From: Paractinoplanes rishiriensis | GTDB lineage: Bacteria > Actinomycetota > Actinomycetes > Mycobacteriales > Micromonosporaceae | Direction of reading: 5' to 3' | Length of the DNA: 64,000 nucleotides | Assembly (NCBI RefSeq): GCF_016862375.1 | Contig: NZ_BOMV01000092.1 | Coordinates: 1-64,000, forward strand | Shown: piece by piece, positions 8,372-17,667 of the stretch | Layout of the letters: the number at the start of each line of letters is the position of its first letter | Position numbering within the stretch: the stretch's first letter is position 1 | Notes under the pieces: generated by a model | The model's input: only the letters and a program-made list of their open reading frames with translations | Database searches by the model: none | What the model was told of the DNA's origin: nothing | Position numbers and translations under genes: made by a program

Positions 8372-9607
8372 TCAGCCGGCGCCTGCGAGCGGCTCGGCGG
8401 GCCAGTTGAGGGCCTTCGCACCCAGGACGGCAGCCTGCAGCGTGAATCGGTGTTCCGGCTCGGCCGGGTCGTACCCGGTCAATGTCTTGATCCTTTCGAG
8501 CCGATAGGTCACTGTGCGCACCGACACGTGCAGGCGCTTCGCCGATTCAGTGGCCACTGCCCCGGTGGCGAAGTAGGCGTCTAACGTCTCCAGCAGCGGT
8601 TTGGCGCCATCGCGAGCCTGCACCAGCGGGCTGAGCACCGTGCCGACGAGGTCGACGATGGCGGACTGGTCGCGTAGCAGGACGCGGTAGACGAGCAGGT
8701 CGTGGGCATGGATCACAGGTTTGTCCACGAAGAGTCGCCCGGCCATGGTCAGCGACTCACGAGCCTCCTCGTACGAGCGGGCGATGCCGTAGAGGCCGGG
8801 GTGGGCCCGGCCGACTGCGACCCGCCAGGGCCGTCCGTGGCGTAGGCGGTTAAGTTCACCGTGCATTAGCTGGCCTAGATCGTTGTGCGGCTTATCGGTG
8901 GGTGTGGCGCGGTTCGTCGCGGCGGGATGCGCGGGGGCGAGCACGACCAGCAGCCCGTCCTTCGTGGCGACCAGGACGTCGCGGTCGCCGAGCCGGTTGA
9001 AGACGACCGACTCGAGGGCGCTGATCGCGGTGTCGGTGTGCGGCAGGCGCCGGCTCGGCGCGGCCAAGGCGACCTGGTGTACACGGGCGAGATCGAGACC
9101 GAACGGCTCGGCCCGCTCGACCAGGGTGGTCAGGTCGGAGTCACCGCGGAGCAGGTCGTCGATCAGGTCGCGGCGTAGCGTCTCCTCCCGGCGTACCAGG
9201 TCACGGCGGGCCACGGCGTAGCCTTCGGCGAGGGTTGCCACCGCGTCGTCGATGACGTGCAGCACCGCGGCCGCGGCGGCGCGAACCGCCTCACGGTCGC
9301 GGGAGCGCACCACAGCGGGCAGGTCCTGCCAGAGCCGTCGGGCCGCGGACAGATAAAGCTGGACCACCCGTCCGGCCGAGATGCCTTGCTCGGCTGCCTG
9401 CCGGCCCAGCCGGCCCACCGCGTCGAGCTCGGCGCGGTGGGGACGGCGACCGCTGACCGCGGCGTCGGCCAGCAGGGGTAGGTAGTCGCCGAGTAACTCC
9501 ACCGGTGCGCCGCCGGCGTCGCGGGCGGCGGCGCTGGCCACGTCGACCAGCCATGAGTCCGGGGGAGACGCGGATGCTGCCGGTAGTCGTCTGCTGCTGT
9601 CGGTCAC
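8372..9607 (-). CDS. PucR-family transcriptional regulator
   Basis: A 411-residue regulator with the CdaR/PucR layout: an N-terminal helical region, a degenerate GGDEF-like middle (about 150-290) and a C-terminal helix-turn-helix (about 335-395, ATESAKRLHVSVRTVTYRLE followed by RIKTLTGYDP). PucR-type regulators usually respond to small metabolites and often control neighbouring genes. It is divergent from the pirin gene, so regulation of pirin and itself through the 330-bp gap is plausible but unproven. Confidence 0.85.
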   Translation of the reverse strand: MTDSSRRLPAASASPPDSWLVDVASAAARDAGGAPVELLGDYLPLLADAAVSGRRPHRAELDAVGRLGRQAAEQGISAGRVVQLYLSAARRLWQDLPAVVRSRDREAVRAAAAAVLHVIDDAVATLAEGYAVARRDLVRREETLRRDLIDDLLRGDSDLTTLVERAEPFGLDLARVHQVALAAPSRRLPHTDTAISALESVVFNRLGDRDVLVATKDGLLVVLAPAHPAATNRATPTDKPHNDLGQLMHGELNRLRHGRPWRVAVGRAHPGLYGIARSYEEARESLTMAGRLFVDKPVIHAHDLLVYRVLLRDQSAIVDLVGTVLSPLVQARDGAKPLLETLDAYFATGAVATESAKRLHVSVRTVTYRLERIKTLTGYDPAEPEHRFTLQAAVLGAKALNWPAEPLAGAG

Positions 9608-9938
9608 GCCGTCTCACCTTTCACGAGCGTCTGTGCCCAACGACCCGTTACGGCAGACGAGACGCCAACCGGGGCCGGCGTTCGGCGTCCGGTGGTGCTG
9701 GCCTGTATTTGTCGACTACCGGCAGCTTAGACCCGAACAGTGTGTGGTGTGTGCTGCGCTGACCCCTCCGGTGCGGGTATCGCCAGACGGCATGGATACG
9801 AAACGCCGGGGGCAGAGCCGCCCTGCACCTCCCGGAGCCAACCAACGTTGCGGGCAGACCCGCGCATGCTGCCGCAGACCGATGCCGCGGTCGGGTGCGC
9901 GCCTGCAGCGCCCGCCGTGTAGGCCATACAGTGGCGGT
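9608..9938. other. Divergent control region pucR / pirin
   Basis: About 330 bp between two divergent genes. No gene-like frame is seen on either strand. The segment just before the pirin ATG (CCATACAGTGGCGGT) could be a -10 element with a very short leader. No strong inverted repeat was found by eye. Confidence 0.35.
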
Positions 9939-10910
9939 ATGACTGCCGAGCGGGGTCTCGATCAGGCCGTGTACCCGGGCACTGTCGCGCAGGTCGCCGA
10001 GCCGGACCATGTCCTGCTGCCCGGTCACGACGTGCCGTTGGGGCGTTACACCGTCGTACGCCGGCTGCTGCCGCACCGCCGGCGGCGTATGATCGGCGCC
10101 TGGTGCTTTGTGGATCACTTCGGTCCCGACGACGTCACCGGCCGACCCGGCATGCAGGTACCCCCGCATCCGCACACCGGCCTGCAGACCGTGACCTGGC
10201 TGGTCGACGGCGTCATCGAGCACCGCGACAGCCTGGGCAGCCATCAGACGATCGAGCCCGGACAGCTCAATCTGATGACCTCCGGACACGGCATCTCCCA
10301 CTCCGAGTTCACCCCGACCGAGCACCCCGCGATCATGCACGGCCTGCAGTTGTGGGTGGCGCTGGCGGATGACTCCCGCCACGGCCCGGCCCGCTTCGAA
10401 CACCACGACACCCTGCCGGCCCTTGACCTCGACGCGGCGACCGTGACCGTGGTCGTGGGTGAGTTAGGAGCGGCCCGCTCGCCCGCCCATGTCCACTCCG
10501 CACTGCTCGGTGCGGAGGTGCGCTACGTCGGCGCCGTTCACCACCGGTTGCCGGTCGATGCCGCCTTTGAACACGGAGTCCTGGTCATGTCCGGCGCAGC
10601 GACGGTTGCCGGCATGGATCTCGCGCCCGGCTCGCTGCTCTACCTCGGCCCGGGCCGCACTGAGATCCCGGTGGCGGTGCCGGGGCCGGCCAGGTTGTTC
10701 TTGCTCGGAGGCGTGCCCTTCGAAGAACCGCTGGTGATGTGGTGGAACTTCGTCGGCCGCTCGCACGAGGAGATCGTGGCGGCGCGGGACGACTGGATGT
10801 CCGGGCGGCGCTTCGGCGCGGTCGCTGACTGCGCCGCTGACCGGCTGCCCGCCCCGGAGATGCCCACCGTACGGTTGAAGGCCCGTGACCGTCACGGCAA
10901 CACCAGGTAA
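9939..10910 (+). CDS. Pirin-family cupin protein
   Basis: A 323-residue pirin with an N-terminal metal-binding cupin and a C-terminal cupin. The N-terminal domain shows PPHPHTGLQTVTWLVDG followed by EHRDSLGSHQ, giving the usual three His and one Glu ligand set, and the GHGISHSE segment. The C-terminal domain contains the LFLLGGVPFEEPLVMWWNFV segment. Pirins include quercetinase-like dioxygenases and transcription cofactors; the substrate is not predictable. The start is ATG 9939, at which family-like sequence begins; a long upstream open frame is out of family. It is probably linked to the divergent PucR gene. Confidence 0.85.
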   Translation: MTAERGLDQAVYPGTVAQVAEPDHVLLPGHDVPLGRYTVVRRLLPHRRRRMIGAWCFVDHFGPDDVTGRPGMQVPPHPHTGLQTVTWLVDGVIEHRDSLGSHQTIEPGQLNLMTSGHGISHSEFTPTEHPAIMHGLQLWVALADDSRHGPARFEHHDTLPALDLDAATVTVVVGELGAARSPAHVHSALLGAEVRYVGAVHHRLPVDAAFEHGVLVMSGAATVAGMDLAPGSLLYLGPGRTEIPVAVPGPARLFLLGGVPFEEPLVMWWNFVGRSHEEIVAARDDWMSGRRFGAVADCAADRLPAPEMPTVRLKARDRHGNTR

Positions 10911-11112
10911 GCCGCCCGGACCGCTCGCCGAGGGAATGCCGATCCGCTCCTGCCTCGGCGGAGCCTGCATGGTGGTGCTGACACGGCACGTGTGTCAGGC
11001 TGGCCGGGAGTCGCGTTGCGCGGCAAATGACGCCACGCGTACCCCTCGTCCATAGTCAGGTCCCGCGGCGAGGCCGTGGATGCCCGTTCTAAATTCCTCG
11101 GAGGTGAATGTC

Positions 11113-12000
11113 ATGTCTGCTGTCGCCGGAGCACCGGTGGTCGTCGGCGTCGACGGGTCACCGAGGAGCTTGGAGGCGGTCACAACGGCCGCGGCCGAGG
11201 CCGCCCTGCGCGAACGGTCACTGCGCATCGTGCACGCCTTCATCTGGCCTACGATGAAGATGGGCAGATTGCCGGGTATGCCGGCGCCGTCGCTGGCTCC
11301 GTTCGAGGAGCAGGCCAAGCGCTATCTGGACGAGGCCGTCCACATAGCCGCCGAGGCCGCGCCCGACGTTCCCGTCACGACCGAATTGATCACCGGAGCT
11401 GCCGTCCCGGTGTTGTTGGCGGAGAGCCGCTACGCCGACCTGATTGTGTTGGGCGATCGCGGCCTGGGCGCCTTCAGCGGGCTGATCGTCGGCTCCGTGG
11501 CTGTCCAGATCGTCACGTATGGACAGTGTCCCGTGCTGGTCGTGCGTGGAGAGTCGCGCCGCGCGGGTCCGTGCGTGGTAGGAGTGGACGGGTCGGAGGC
11601 GTCAGCTCGAGCGGTGGAGTTCGCCGCAAAGGAGGCGGCGCGGCGCGGCGCCGAGTTGGTCGCGGTTCGTGCCTGGCAGTCATTGACGTCTCTGAGCCCG
11701 GGCGATGTGCCGCCGCTCAGCTACGACGATTCGCTTGTCGAGGAGGGGGAGCGGCGCCTGCTGACGGAGTCGCTGTTGGGACTGGGCGAACGCTATCCGG
11801 ATCTTCAAATCCGGCAGGAACTCACGAACGGGTCGGCTGCCCGGGTGCTGACAGAACGTTCGCGTGAAGCGCAGCTCATCGTGGTCGGCGCCCGTGGCCG
11901 CGGCGGTTTCGCCGGGCTCATGCTCGGCTCGGTCAGCCAGCACCTGATCTACAAAGCGCAGTGCCCAGTGGCCGTGATTCGTGGACGGAAGGACGGGTGA
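11113..12000 (+). CDS. Tandem universal stress protein (two UspA domains)
   Basis: A 295-residue protein with two UspA domains. Domain 1 (about 1-145) begins PVVVGVDGSPRSLEA and ends with a GDRGLGAFSGLIVGSVAVQI nucleotide-binding signature; domain 2 (about 150-290) has VVGVDGSEASARAVEFA and GARGRGGFAGLMLGSVSQ. Both keep the ATP-binding G-x2-G-x9-G-S/T pattern. I chose ATG 11113, which follows CGGAGGTG at good spacing; an ATG 33 bp upstream is also in frame but overlaps the ribosome site. The protein is a paralogue of the 37022-37924 product. Confidence 0.9.
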   Translation: MSAVAGAPVVVGVDGSPRSLEAVTTAAAEAALRERSLRIVHAFIWPTMKMGRLPGMPAPSLAPFEEQAKRYLDEAVHIAAEAAPDVPVTTELITGAAVPVLLAESRYADLIVLGDRGLGAFSGLIVGSVAVQIVTYGQCPVLVVRGESRRAGPCVVGVDGSEASARAVEFAAKEAARRGAELVAVRAWQSLTSLSPGDVPPLSYDDSLVEEGERRLLTESLLGLGERYPDLQIRQELTNGSAARVLTERSREAQLIVVGARGRGGFAGLMLGSVSQHLIYKAQCPVAVIRGRKDG

Positions 12001-12036
12001 GTTCGTTCTCGGTGCTGGCGTGCAAGGCTCGGGTTG

Positions 12037-12125
12037 GTCACTTTCGTCGCGCCAACGGTGGAGCAGGACCAGTGCGCTGGCCTTCGGGCGACGGTCCCGG
12101 GTGAAGGTGCCTTTTGCCGTGAGAC
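12037..12125 (-). pseudogene. Remnant of a beta-glucuronidase C-terminus
   Basis: On the minus strand this stretch encodes KGTFTRDRRPKASALVLLHRWR, matching the C-terminal end of both glucuronidases in the window (NKKGVFTRDR.PKA.A.ALRRRWR). A block of 35 bases (12072-12106) is identical to bases 58632-58666 inside the uidA copy at 58597-60387. Upstream of the block the similarity stops within a few codons, so only the tail of the gene remains. No start and no catalytic region are present, so it is non-functional. Confidence 0.75.
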
Positions 12126-12128
12126 GGG

Positions 12129-12539
12129 ACGAGTAGGACAGCGCCAACAACCTCCCGGCTGCGATCACCAGCCTGCCGGATTGGCCCTGGCCGCATAACC
12201 ACCGAAGGATTTATGGAGCGAACCACTTAGCCCTGCGATTCGCCGGCGCTGAGCCCGGGGTCCGCACCGGGCCGGTGGGGTCCACACGGATAGTCGCCGC
12301 CGGGACGCATGAACTCGGCTGATAGGGGTAGCCCCGCCCCCGCGAGTATTGACGGACCTGAGTCGACCATCCCGGCGGGCGCGCGCATTGCCCCGGCGAA
12401 GGGGCGGCCTGACCTTATTGAAGGAGGCAGCCGCCGATTTCCCTTACCCATGGATCGACTTGCGACGGCCATCAATCGTTGGCGCTCGCGCGCCGAGCGA
12501 CGGAAGCATGCGTCACCATCCAGTTCCTGGAGGGAATCT
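12129..12539. other. Gap upstream of the sorbosone-dehydrogenase-like gene
   Basis: About 410 bp with no supported gene. The frame of the downstream gene is open from 12309, but its residues before the signal peptide are not family-like. The gap should hold the promoter of the gene at 12540. Confidence 0.4.
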
Positions 12540-13940
12540 ATGCGTACGTCAACATCCCTACTGTCTTCTGCAACGGCGTTGGCTCTGCTGGCGCCCATGT
12601 CTGTTGCTCGACCTGCGCACAGCCACCAATTCATATCTGCTGGCGCCTACGCCGCCCATCCTGCGGAGGATGACGAGCCGGGCACGCGCTATTGGATCAG
12701 GCCTGACGATCTTCCGGCGCCGGTCAACGACGGCGACCCGGAAGACCCGGACTTCATGAACAGCCCCACACTTGTTGACCCGCCGCGCGGGATGAAGCCG
12801 AAGGTGCCGGACGGCTTCGCGGTACGCGTGGTCGCCAGGGGCCTGAACCAGCCAAGGGTCATGCGGACCGCCCCGAACGGAGACGTCTTCGTGGCGGAGA
12901 GCGGGAGCGGACGCGTCCTGGTCTTGGCCGCCAAGTCCCTGCGTCACCCGCCGGCTACGCCGGTGGTCTTTACCGAAGGCTTGGATCGGCCCTTCGGTAT
13001 CGCGTTCTATCCGCCGGACAAGCCGCGATACGTCTATGTCGCAGCGGCCGACCAGGTCGTTCGCTTCCCGTATCGGGCCGGCGATCGGACGGCGAGAGGA
13101 CCTGCCGAGGTCATCATCGCGGACATCCCCACCGAACGGCACTGGACCCGCGACCTGGCGGTTGCCCCGGACGGGAGACATCTGTTCGTCTCGATCGGCT
13201 CGGCGTCCAATGTCGCCGGCGCCATGCCGGAGAAGACGCCGGCAGAGATCCGGGCCTGGGAGGCGACCCACGGGCGCGGCGCCGCGTGGGCCGAGGAAGA
13301 AAACCGTGCCGTGGTACGCGTCTTCGAACCGGAAGGCAGGAACGTCCGCAACTATGCGACCGGTCTGCGCAACTGCTCGGGCATGACCGTCCAGCCGCGC
13401 ACCGGCTCCCTGTGGTGCACGGGCAACGAACGCGACCACCTCGGCGCCGACCTTGTGCCCGATTTCCTGACCAGGATTCGAGACGGCGGGTTCTACGGCT
13501 GGCCCTGGTACTACACCGGCGGCAACGAAGACCCGGCCCACGCCGGCGAGCGCCCCGACCTGCAGGACGAGGTCATCGTGCCCGACGTCCTGATCCAGGC
13601 GCACTCGTCCACCATGCAGATGGTCTTCTACGACGAGAACGCGTTTCCCGGGCGCTACCACGGCGACGCCTTTGCCACCCTGCGCGGCTCCTGGAACCGG
13701 GAGAACAGGACGGGGTACAAGGTGGTTCGCGCCATCATGGTCAACGGCCGGCCAACCGGCGTTTACGAGGACTTCATGACCGGGTTCGTGCTGGACGAGG
13801 AGCGGGTCTGGGGCCGACCCACCGGCATCGTGGTCACCCACGATGGTGCCTTGCTGGTCAGCGACGACGCCAACGGCACGATCTTCAGGGTCGCACCGGA
13901 GCCCTCGAAGCACGATGGCAAGGCGCAGGGCCGAAGGTAG
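12540..13940 (+). CDS. Secreted PQQ-dependent sugar/sorbosone dehydrogenase-like beta-propeller
   Basis: A 466-residue protein with a short signal peptide (about residues 1-25, MRTSTSLLSSATALALLAP). The rest is a beta-propeller of the glucose/L-sorbosone dehydrogenase type: GFAVRVVARGLNQPRVM, DVFVAESGSGRVLVL, repeated blades, GFYGWPWYY and RGSWNRENRTGYKVV are typical of the family. Such enzymes oxidise aldoses or sorbosone with PQQ outside the membrane; PQQ synthesis genes are not in the window, and several family members have unknown substrates. ATG 12540 follows GGAGGG at good distance. A clear hairpin follows the stop. Its product could supply sugar acids to the gluconate genes, but this is only inference. 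Confidence 0.8.
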   Translation: MRTSTSLLSSATALALLAPMSVARPAHSHQFISAGAYAAHPAEDDEPGTRYWIRPDDLPAPVNDGDPEDPDFMNSPTLVDPPRGMKPKVPDGFAVRVVARGLNQPRVMRTAPNGDVFVAESGSGRVLVLAAKSLRHPPATPVVFTEGLDRPFGIAFYPPDKPRYVYVAAADQVVRFPYRAGDRTARGPAEVIIADIPTERHWTRDLAVAPDGRHLFVSIGSASNVAGAMPEKTPAEIRAWEATHGRGAAWAEEENRAVVRVFEPEGRNVRNYATGLRNCSGMTVQPRTGSLWCTGNERDHLGADLVPDFLTRIRDGGFYGWPWYYTGGNEDPAHAGERPDLQDEVIVPDVLIQAHSSTMQMVFYDENAFPGRYHGDAFATLRGSWNRENRTGYKVVRAIMVNGRPTGVYEDFMTGFVLDEERVWGRPTGIVVTHDGALLVSDDANGTIFRVAPEPSKHDGKAQGRR

Positions 13941-13947
13941 CCCGGCG

Positions 13948-13978
13948 GGCGGGGCGAGCGGACAACGGCCGCCCCGCC
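13948..13978 (+). terminator. Rho-independent-type hairpin after the propeller gene
   Basis: Perfect 9-bp arms GGCGGGGCG (13948-13956) and CGCCCCGCC (13970-13978) with a 13-base loop, followed by GTTTCCTT. It lies 8 bp after the stop codon and 44 bp before poxB, so it probably separates the two transcripts. Confidence 0.7.
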
Positions 13979-14021
13979 GTTTCCTTAACTTCGTGGCCGT
14001 CTCAACGCCTCAGGAGGCCTC

Positions 14022-15755
14022 ATGACCACTGTCGCCGAGCAGATCATCGATGACCTGTACGCCGCCGGCGTACGCCACATCTACGGCCTTGTGGGGGACA
14101 GCCTCAACCCGATCACCGACGCGATCCGGCGACACCGCGACTTCCGGTGGATCCATGTCCACAACGAAGAAGCGGCTGCCTTCGCCGCCTCCGCGGAGGC
14201 GCAGGTGACCGGTCGGCTGGCAGTATGTGCCGGCAGCTGCGGGCCCGGCAACACCCACCTGATCCAGGGCCTGTACGACGCGCACCGCAGCGGCGCGCCG
14301 GTCCTGGCACTCGCATCCCACATCCCGTCCAGCGAGATCGGCACCGGGTACTTCCAGGAAACCCACCCGGAGCGGGTCTTCATCGACTGCAGCCACTTCT
14401 GTGAGATGGTCAACGGCGCCGGTCAGATGCCGCGGGTGCTCCGGATCGCCATGCAGACCGCCGTGGGGCGCGGCGGCGTGGCCGTGCTCGCGTTGCCCGG
14501 GGACATCAGTGCCCGGCCCGCCTCCAATCCCTCCACCCCTTTCGCGCTGACGTACGCCAAGCCGATCGAGACGCCGGCGACCGAGCAGGTTCAGCGGCTC
14601 GCCGAGCTGCTCACCGGCGCGGAGAAGATCATGCTCTTCGTCGGCGCCGGGGCGCGCGAGGCTCGCCAGGAAGTGCTCGACCTGGCGGGTGCCGTTCAGG
14701 CCCCGGTGGGCCACTCGCTGGGCGGCAAGGAGTGGATCCAGTTCGACAACCCCTACGACGTGGGAATGAGCGGCCTGCTCGGCTACGGCGCCTGCTATCA
14801 GGCGATGCACGACGCCGACCTGGTGGTGCTGCTGGGCACCGACTTCCCGTACGAGAGCTTCCTCCCGCAACGAAACACGGTCCAGGTCGACCGTGACCCC
14901 ACACGCCTGGGCCGGCGTACGGCCCTCGAGCTGGGGATCGCCGCCGACGTGGGAGCCACGATCCGCGCCCTGCTTCCGCTTCTGACCAGGCGCTCGGAGG
15001 GCAAGTTCCTCGCCCGGATGCTGCACCGACACGCGGCCGCCCTCGAGGACGTCGTGCGGGCCCACACCAGCAAGACCGCATCGATGACGCCGATCAGCCC
15101 GGAATACGTCGCCGCGCAACTCGACGACCTCGCCGACGACGACGCCATCTTCACCGTCGACACCGGCATGTGCAACGTCTGGGCCGCGCGCTACCTCACT
15201 CCGACTGCCGGCCGCCGGGTCATCGGCTCCTTCCGCCACGGGTCGATGGCCAACGCGCTGCCACAGGCACTGGGTGCGCAGATCGCCTACCCGGGCCGCC
15301 AAGTCATCGCCATGTCCGGCGACGGCGGGTTGGCGATGCTGCTCGGGGAGCTGCTGACCGCACGGGAGCAGGCGCTGCCGGTGAAGGTCGTCGTGTTCAA
15401 CAACGGTTCCCTCGGCATGATCCGGCTGGAGATGATGGTGGCCGGCTATCCGTATTACGAGACCGACCACGGCACCAACGACTACGCCGCGATCGCGGCG
15501 GCGTGCGGGCTCGACTCGGCTACCGTCGACGAGCCCGCCGAACTCGGTCCGACCCTGACGCGGATGCTGCAGGTGGACGGCCCCGCTCTCGTCGACGTGC
15601 GCACCGACCCGAATGCGCTGTCGATCCCACCGAAGATCACCGCCGAACAGGTCCGCGGCTTCGCGCTGGCCTCCATGCGCACCGTCCTCGACGGCGGTGT
15701 GGGCCGGATGGTCGAACTGGCACGCAGCAACATCCGCAACCTTCCGAGGCCTTGA
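14022..15755 (+). CDS. poxB: Pyruvate:quinone oxidoreductase / pyruvate oxidase family (ThDP enzyme)
   Basis: A 577-residue thiamine-diphosphate enzyme. The N-terminal domain has the catalytic Glu region (WIHVHNEEAAAFAASAEAQ), the middle is the FAD/transhydrogenase-like domain (about 190-340), and the C-terminal ThDP domain carries GDGGLAMLLGELLTAREQ to VFNNGSLGMI, the GDG(x)nNN motif. The length and the C-terminal segment fit PoxB, which decarboxylates pyruvate to acetate and passes electrons to quinone at the membrane; other members (acetolactate synthase, glyoxylate carboligase) are less likely. GGAGG precedes the ATG. It converges with larC with only 2 bp between the stops. Confidence 0.85.
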   Translation: MTTVAEQIIDDLYAAGVRHIYGLVGDSLNPITDAIRRHRDFRWIHVHNEEAAAFAASAEAQVTGRLAVCAGSCGPGNTHLIQGLYDAHRSGAPVLALASHIPSSEIGTGYFQETHPERVFIDCSHFCEMVNGAGQMPRVLRIAMQTAVGRGGVAVLALPGDISARPASNPSTPFALTYAKPIETPATEQVQRLAELLTGAEKIMLFVGAGAREARQEVLDLAGAVQAPVGHSLGGKEWIQFDNPYDVGMSGLLGYGACYQAMHDADLVVLLGTDFPYESFLPQRNTVQVDRDPTRLGRRTALELGIAADVGATIRALLPLLTRRSEGKFLARMLHRHAAALEDVVRAHTSKTASMTPISPEYVAAQLDDLADDDAIFTVDTGMCNVWAARYLTPTAGRRVIGSFRHGSMANALPQALGAQIAYPGRQVIAMSGDGGLAMLLGELLTAREQALPVKVVVFNNGSLGMIRLEMMVAGYPYYETDHGTNDYAAIAAACGLDSATVDEPAELGPTLTRMLQVDGPALVDVRTDPNALSIPPKITAEQVRGFALASMRTVLDGGVGRMVELARSNIRNLPRP

Positions 15756-15757
15756 AC

Positions 15758-16990
15758 TCAGGTGGGGCTCGCGTGGCCAGGTACGGGTGCACCGATGACG
15801 AGGCCGGCGGCGGCTGCGGCGGCCGAGGCCTCGGCGAGCACCTGGCGCTCCGGGCGACCGAGGCGGCGGGCCAGGGCGGCGACCTGGTCGAACTCGGGCA
15901 TCACCTGAACGATCACGCCGCGGCGGTGACCTACCTTGATTGCAACTGACCCGTCCGCGACCTCAACGTCGATGAAGGAGCGCGGCAGCGCGTGCTTGCG
16001 CAGGCCGGTCTCGCGGACGCCGAGTGTGCTGGTGTCACGGAAGATCCGTTCGCGCAGGGTTTGAGTGTGGTCGGGGTGGCACAGCACGCTGAGGGTGTGC
16101 GCGGGCCGGCCCTTCTTCATGGTGATCGGTACGAGCCAGGCGTCGGCGGCACCGTCGCGCAGCAGCGCCGCGAGGATCTCCGGCCACAGGCGGGGGTCGA
16201 GGTCGTCGATGTTGGCCTCGAGCAACACTGCGGGATCGCCGGGAGAGTCGGACGGCGCAGTCGGCGTCGGAGCACCGACGAGGACGCGTACCACGTTGGC
16301 TCGCCCGGGGGTGTCGCGACGACCGGCGCCGATCCCGATGGTGTCGATCCGCATGGGTGGCAGATCCTCGCAGCGGTCGGCCAGGGCGCGGATCGTCGCC
16401 ATGCCGGTCGGTGTGGCCAGTTCCCCGGTGCCGCCGGCGCGTACCCGCCAGCCCTGCGCGAGGTGTGCCACCGCGGGCACCGGGACGGGCAGGTCGCCGT
16501 GTGCGGTGTGCACCCGGCCGGAGCCGACCGCGACTTCGCCTGCGCTGAGGGTCGCGACGCCGAGTTCTTCCAGGGCGGCGCAGACGCCGACGATGTCGGC
16601 GATGGAGTCGAGTGCACCGACCTCGTGGAAGTGCACGTCGTCGGCCGGGATGCCGTGCACGTGGGCCTCGGTGTCGGCGAGCCGGGCGAACACTGCGCTG
16701 GCCCGTTCGCGGACACGCTCCGGCAGGTCGGATCGGAACAGTAGGTCGTGGATGGCCGGCCAGGTGCGCTGGGGCAAATCCGCGGTCAAGGGCTGGACGT
16801 CCACGTGCACCGCGCGCAGGCCGGCCCGGGTGACCGTGGTGGGGTTGAGGCGGACGGCGTGGGGGATCACCGTGTCGACGGCGTGCTGGACCGCGCGCGG
16901 GTCGGCGCCGGCGTCGAGCAGGGCGCCGAGAAGCATGTCGCCGGCGACGCCGGCGGACGCGTCGACCCAGACGTGCCGGTGGCTGGTCAC
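15758..16990 (-). CDS. larC: LarC, nickel-insertion protein of the nickel-pincer cofactor
   Basis: A 410-residue LarC (pyridinium-3,5-bisthiocarboxylate mononucleotide nickel chelatase), which uses CTP to insert nickel into the cofactor of lactate racemase-type enzymes. Family marks: the N-terminal WVDASAGVAGDMLLGALLDA, the DDVHFHEVGALDSIADIVG segment near residue 120, a His-containing VHTAHGDLPVPVPA segment and the C-terminal VLLEANIDDLDPRLWPEIL, plus ITMKKGRPAHTLSVL. In several organisms larC is split by a programmed frameshift; here it is one uninterrupted frame. Its start overlaps the stop of larB by 4 bases (ATGA), so translation is probably coupled. It is the last gene of larA-larE-larB-larC. 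Confidence 0.93.
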   Translation of the reverse strand: MTSHRHVWVDASAGVAGDMLLGALLDAGADPRAVQHAVDTVIPHAVRLNPTTVTRAGLRAVHVDVQPLTADLPQRTWPAIHDLLFRSDLPERVRERASAVFARLADTEAHVHGIPADDVHFHEVGALDSIADIVGVCAALEELGVATLSAGEVAVGSGRVHTAHGDLPVPVPAVAHLAQGWRVRAGGTGELATPTGMATIRALADRCEDLPPMRIDTIGIGAGRRDTPGRANVVRVLVGAPTPTAPSDSPGDPAVLLEANIDDLDPRLWPEILAALLRDGAADAWLVPITMKKGRPAHTLSVLCHPDHTQTLRERIFRDTSTLGVRETGLRKHALPRSFIDVEVADGSVAIKVGHRRGVIVQVMPEFDQVAALARRLGRPERQVLAEASAAAAAAGLVIGAPVPGHASPT

Positions 16991-17667
16991 ACGTCACCCG
17001 CCGGCGGTGGAGCGGCGATCTGAGCGGCGAGGTGCCCGGCGCCGTATCCGTTGTCGATGTTCACCACGGCGACTCCCGGTGCGCAGGCGTTGAGCATGGC
17101 CAACAGCGCTGCGAGGCCGTCGAAGGCAGCGCCGTATCCCACGGACGTCGGCAGGGCGACCACGGGGACAGCGACGAGACCGGCCACGACGCTGGGCAGG
17201 GCGCCGTCCATCCCGGCGGCCACCACGACGACGCGGGCCCGGCGCAGCAGGCCCAGTTGGGCGAGGATCCGGTGCAGGCCGGCGACCCCGACATCGACGA
17301 CGAGTTCGGTTGGCCGGCCCAGATAGCGCGCCGTCTGCATGGCCTCGCGGGCGACGGGCAGATCGGACGTGCCGGCTGCCACCACGACCACCAGCCCGCC
17401 GGTCGGCGGGGGCGGCTGCGGTGGCCAGGCCAGCAGGGCCGCGTCGGCGTCGTGCCAGGCGTCGGGCAGTTCCCCCAGCACCGCCGTGGCGTGTTCGGGA
17501 CCAGCCCGGGTGAAAAGCGTGACGACGTCCGGCCGGTCGCGGACCGCGGCGGCGATGGCGGCGACCTGCCCCGGTGTCTTTCCCTCGCAGTACACGGCCT
17601 CGGGATATCCGCGCCGTGCGGTACGGTCCAGATCGAGCTCGGCGAACGATGCCAGGTCGTCAGGCAT
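16987..17667 (-). CDS. larB: LarB, pyridinium-3,5-biscarboxylic acid mononucleotide synthase
   Basis: A 226-residue LarB. It carboxylates nicotinic acid adenine dinucleotide and releases AMP to give the first intermediate of the nickel-pincer cofactor. The C-terminal two thirds are PurE-like: LVVVVAAGTSDLPVAREAM (about 95-113), VVVVAAGMDGALPSVVAGL, PTSVGYGAAFDGLAALLAML and VVNIDNGYGAGHLAA. The N-terminus shows LDLDRTARRGYPEAVYCEGK, a LarB hallmark. ATG 17667 lies inside the end of larE (8-bp overlap), giving an unbroken operon with larE and larC. Confidence 0.93.
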   Translation of the reverse strand: MPDDLASFAELDLDRTARRGYPEAVYCEGKTPGQVAAIAAAVRDRPDVVTLFTRAGPEHATAVLGELPDAWHDADAALLAWPPQPPPPTGGLVVVVAAGTSDLPVAREAMQTARYLGRPTELVVDVGVAGLHRILAQLGLLRRARVVVVAAGMDGALPSVVAGLVAVPVVALPTSVGYGAAFDGLAALLAMLNACAPGVAVVNIDNGYGAGHLAAQIAAPPPAGDV

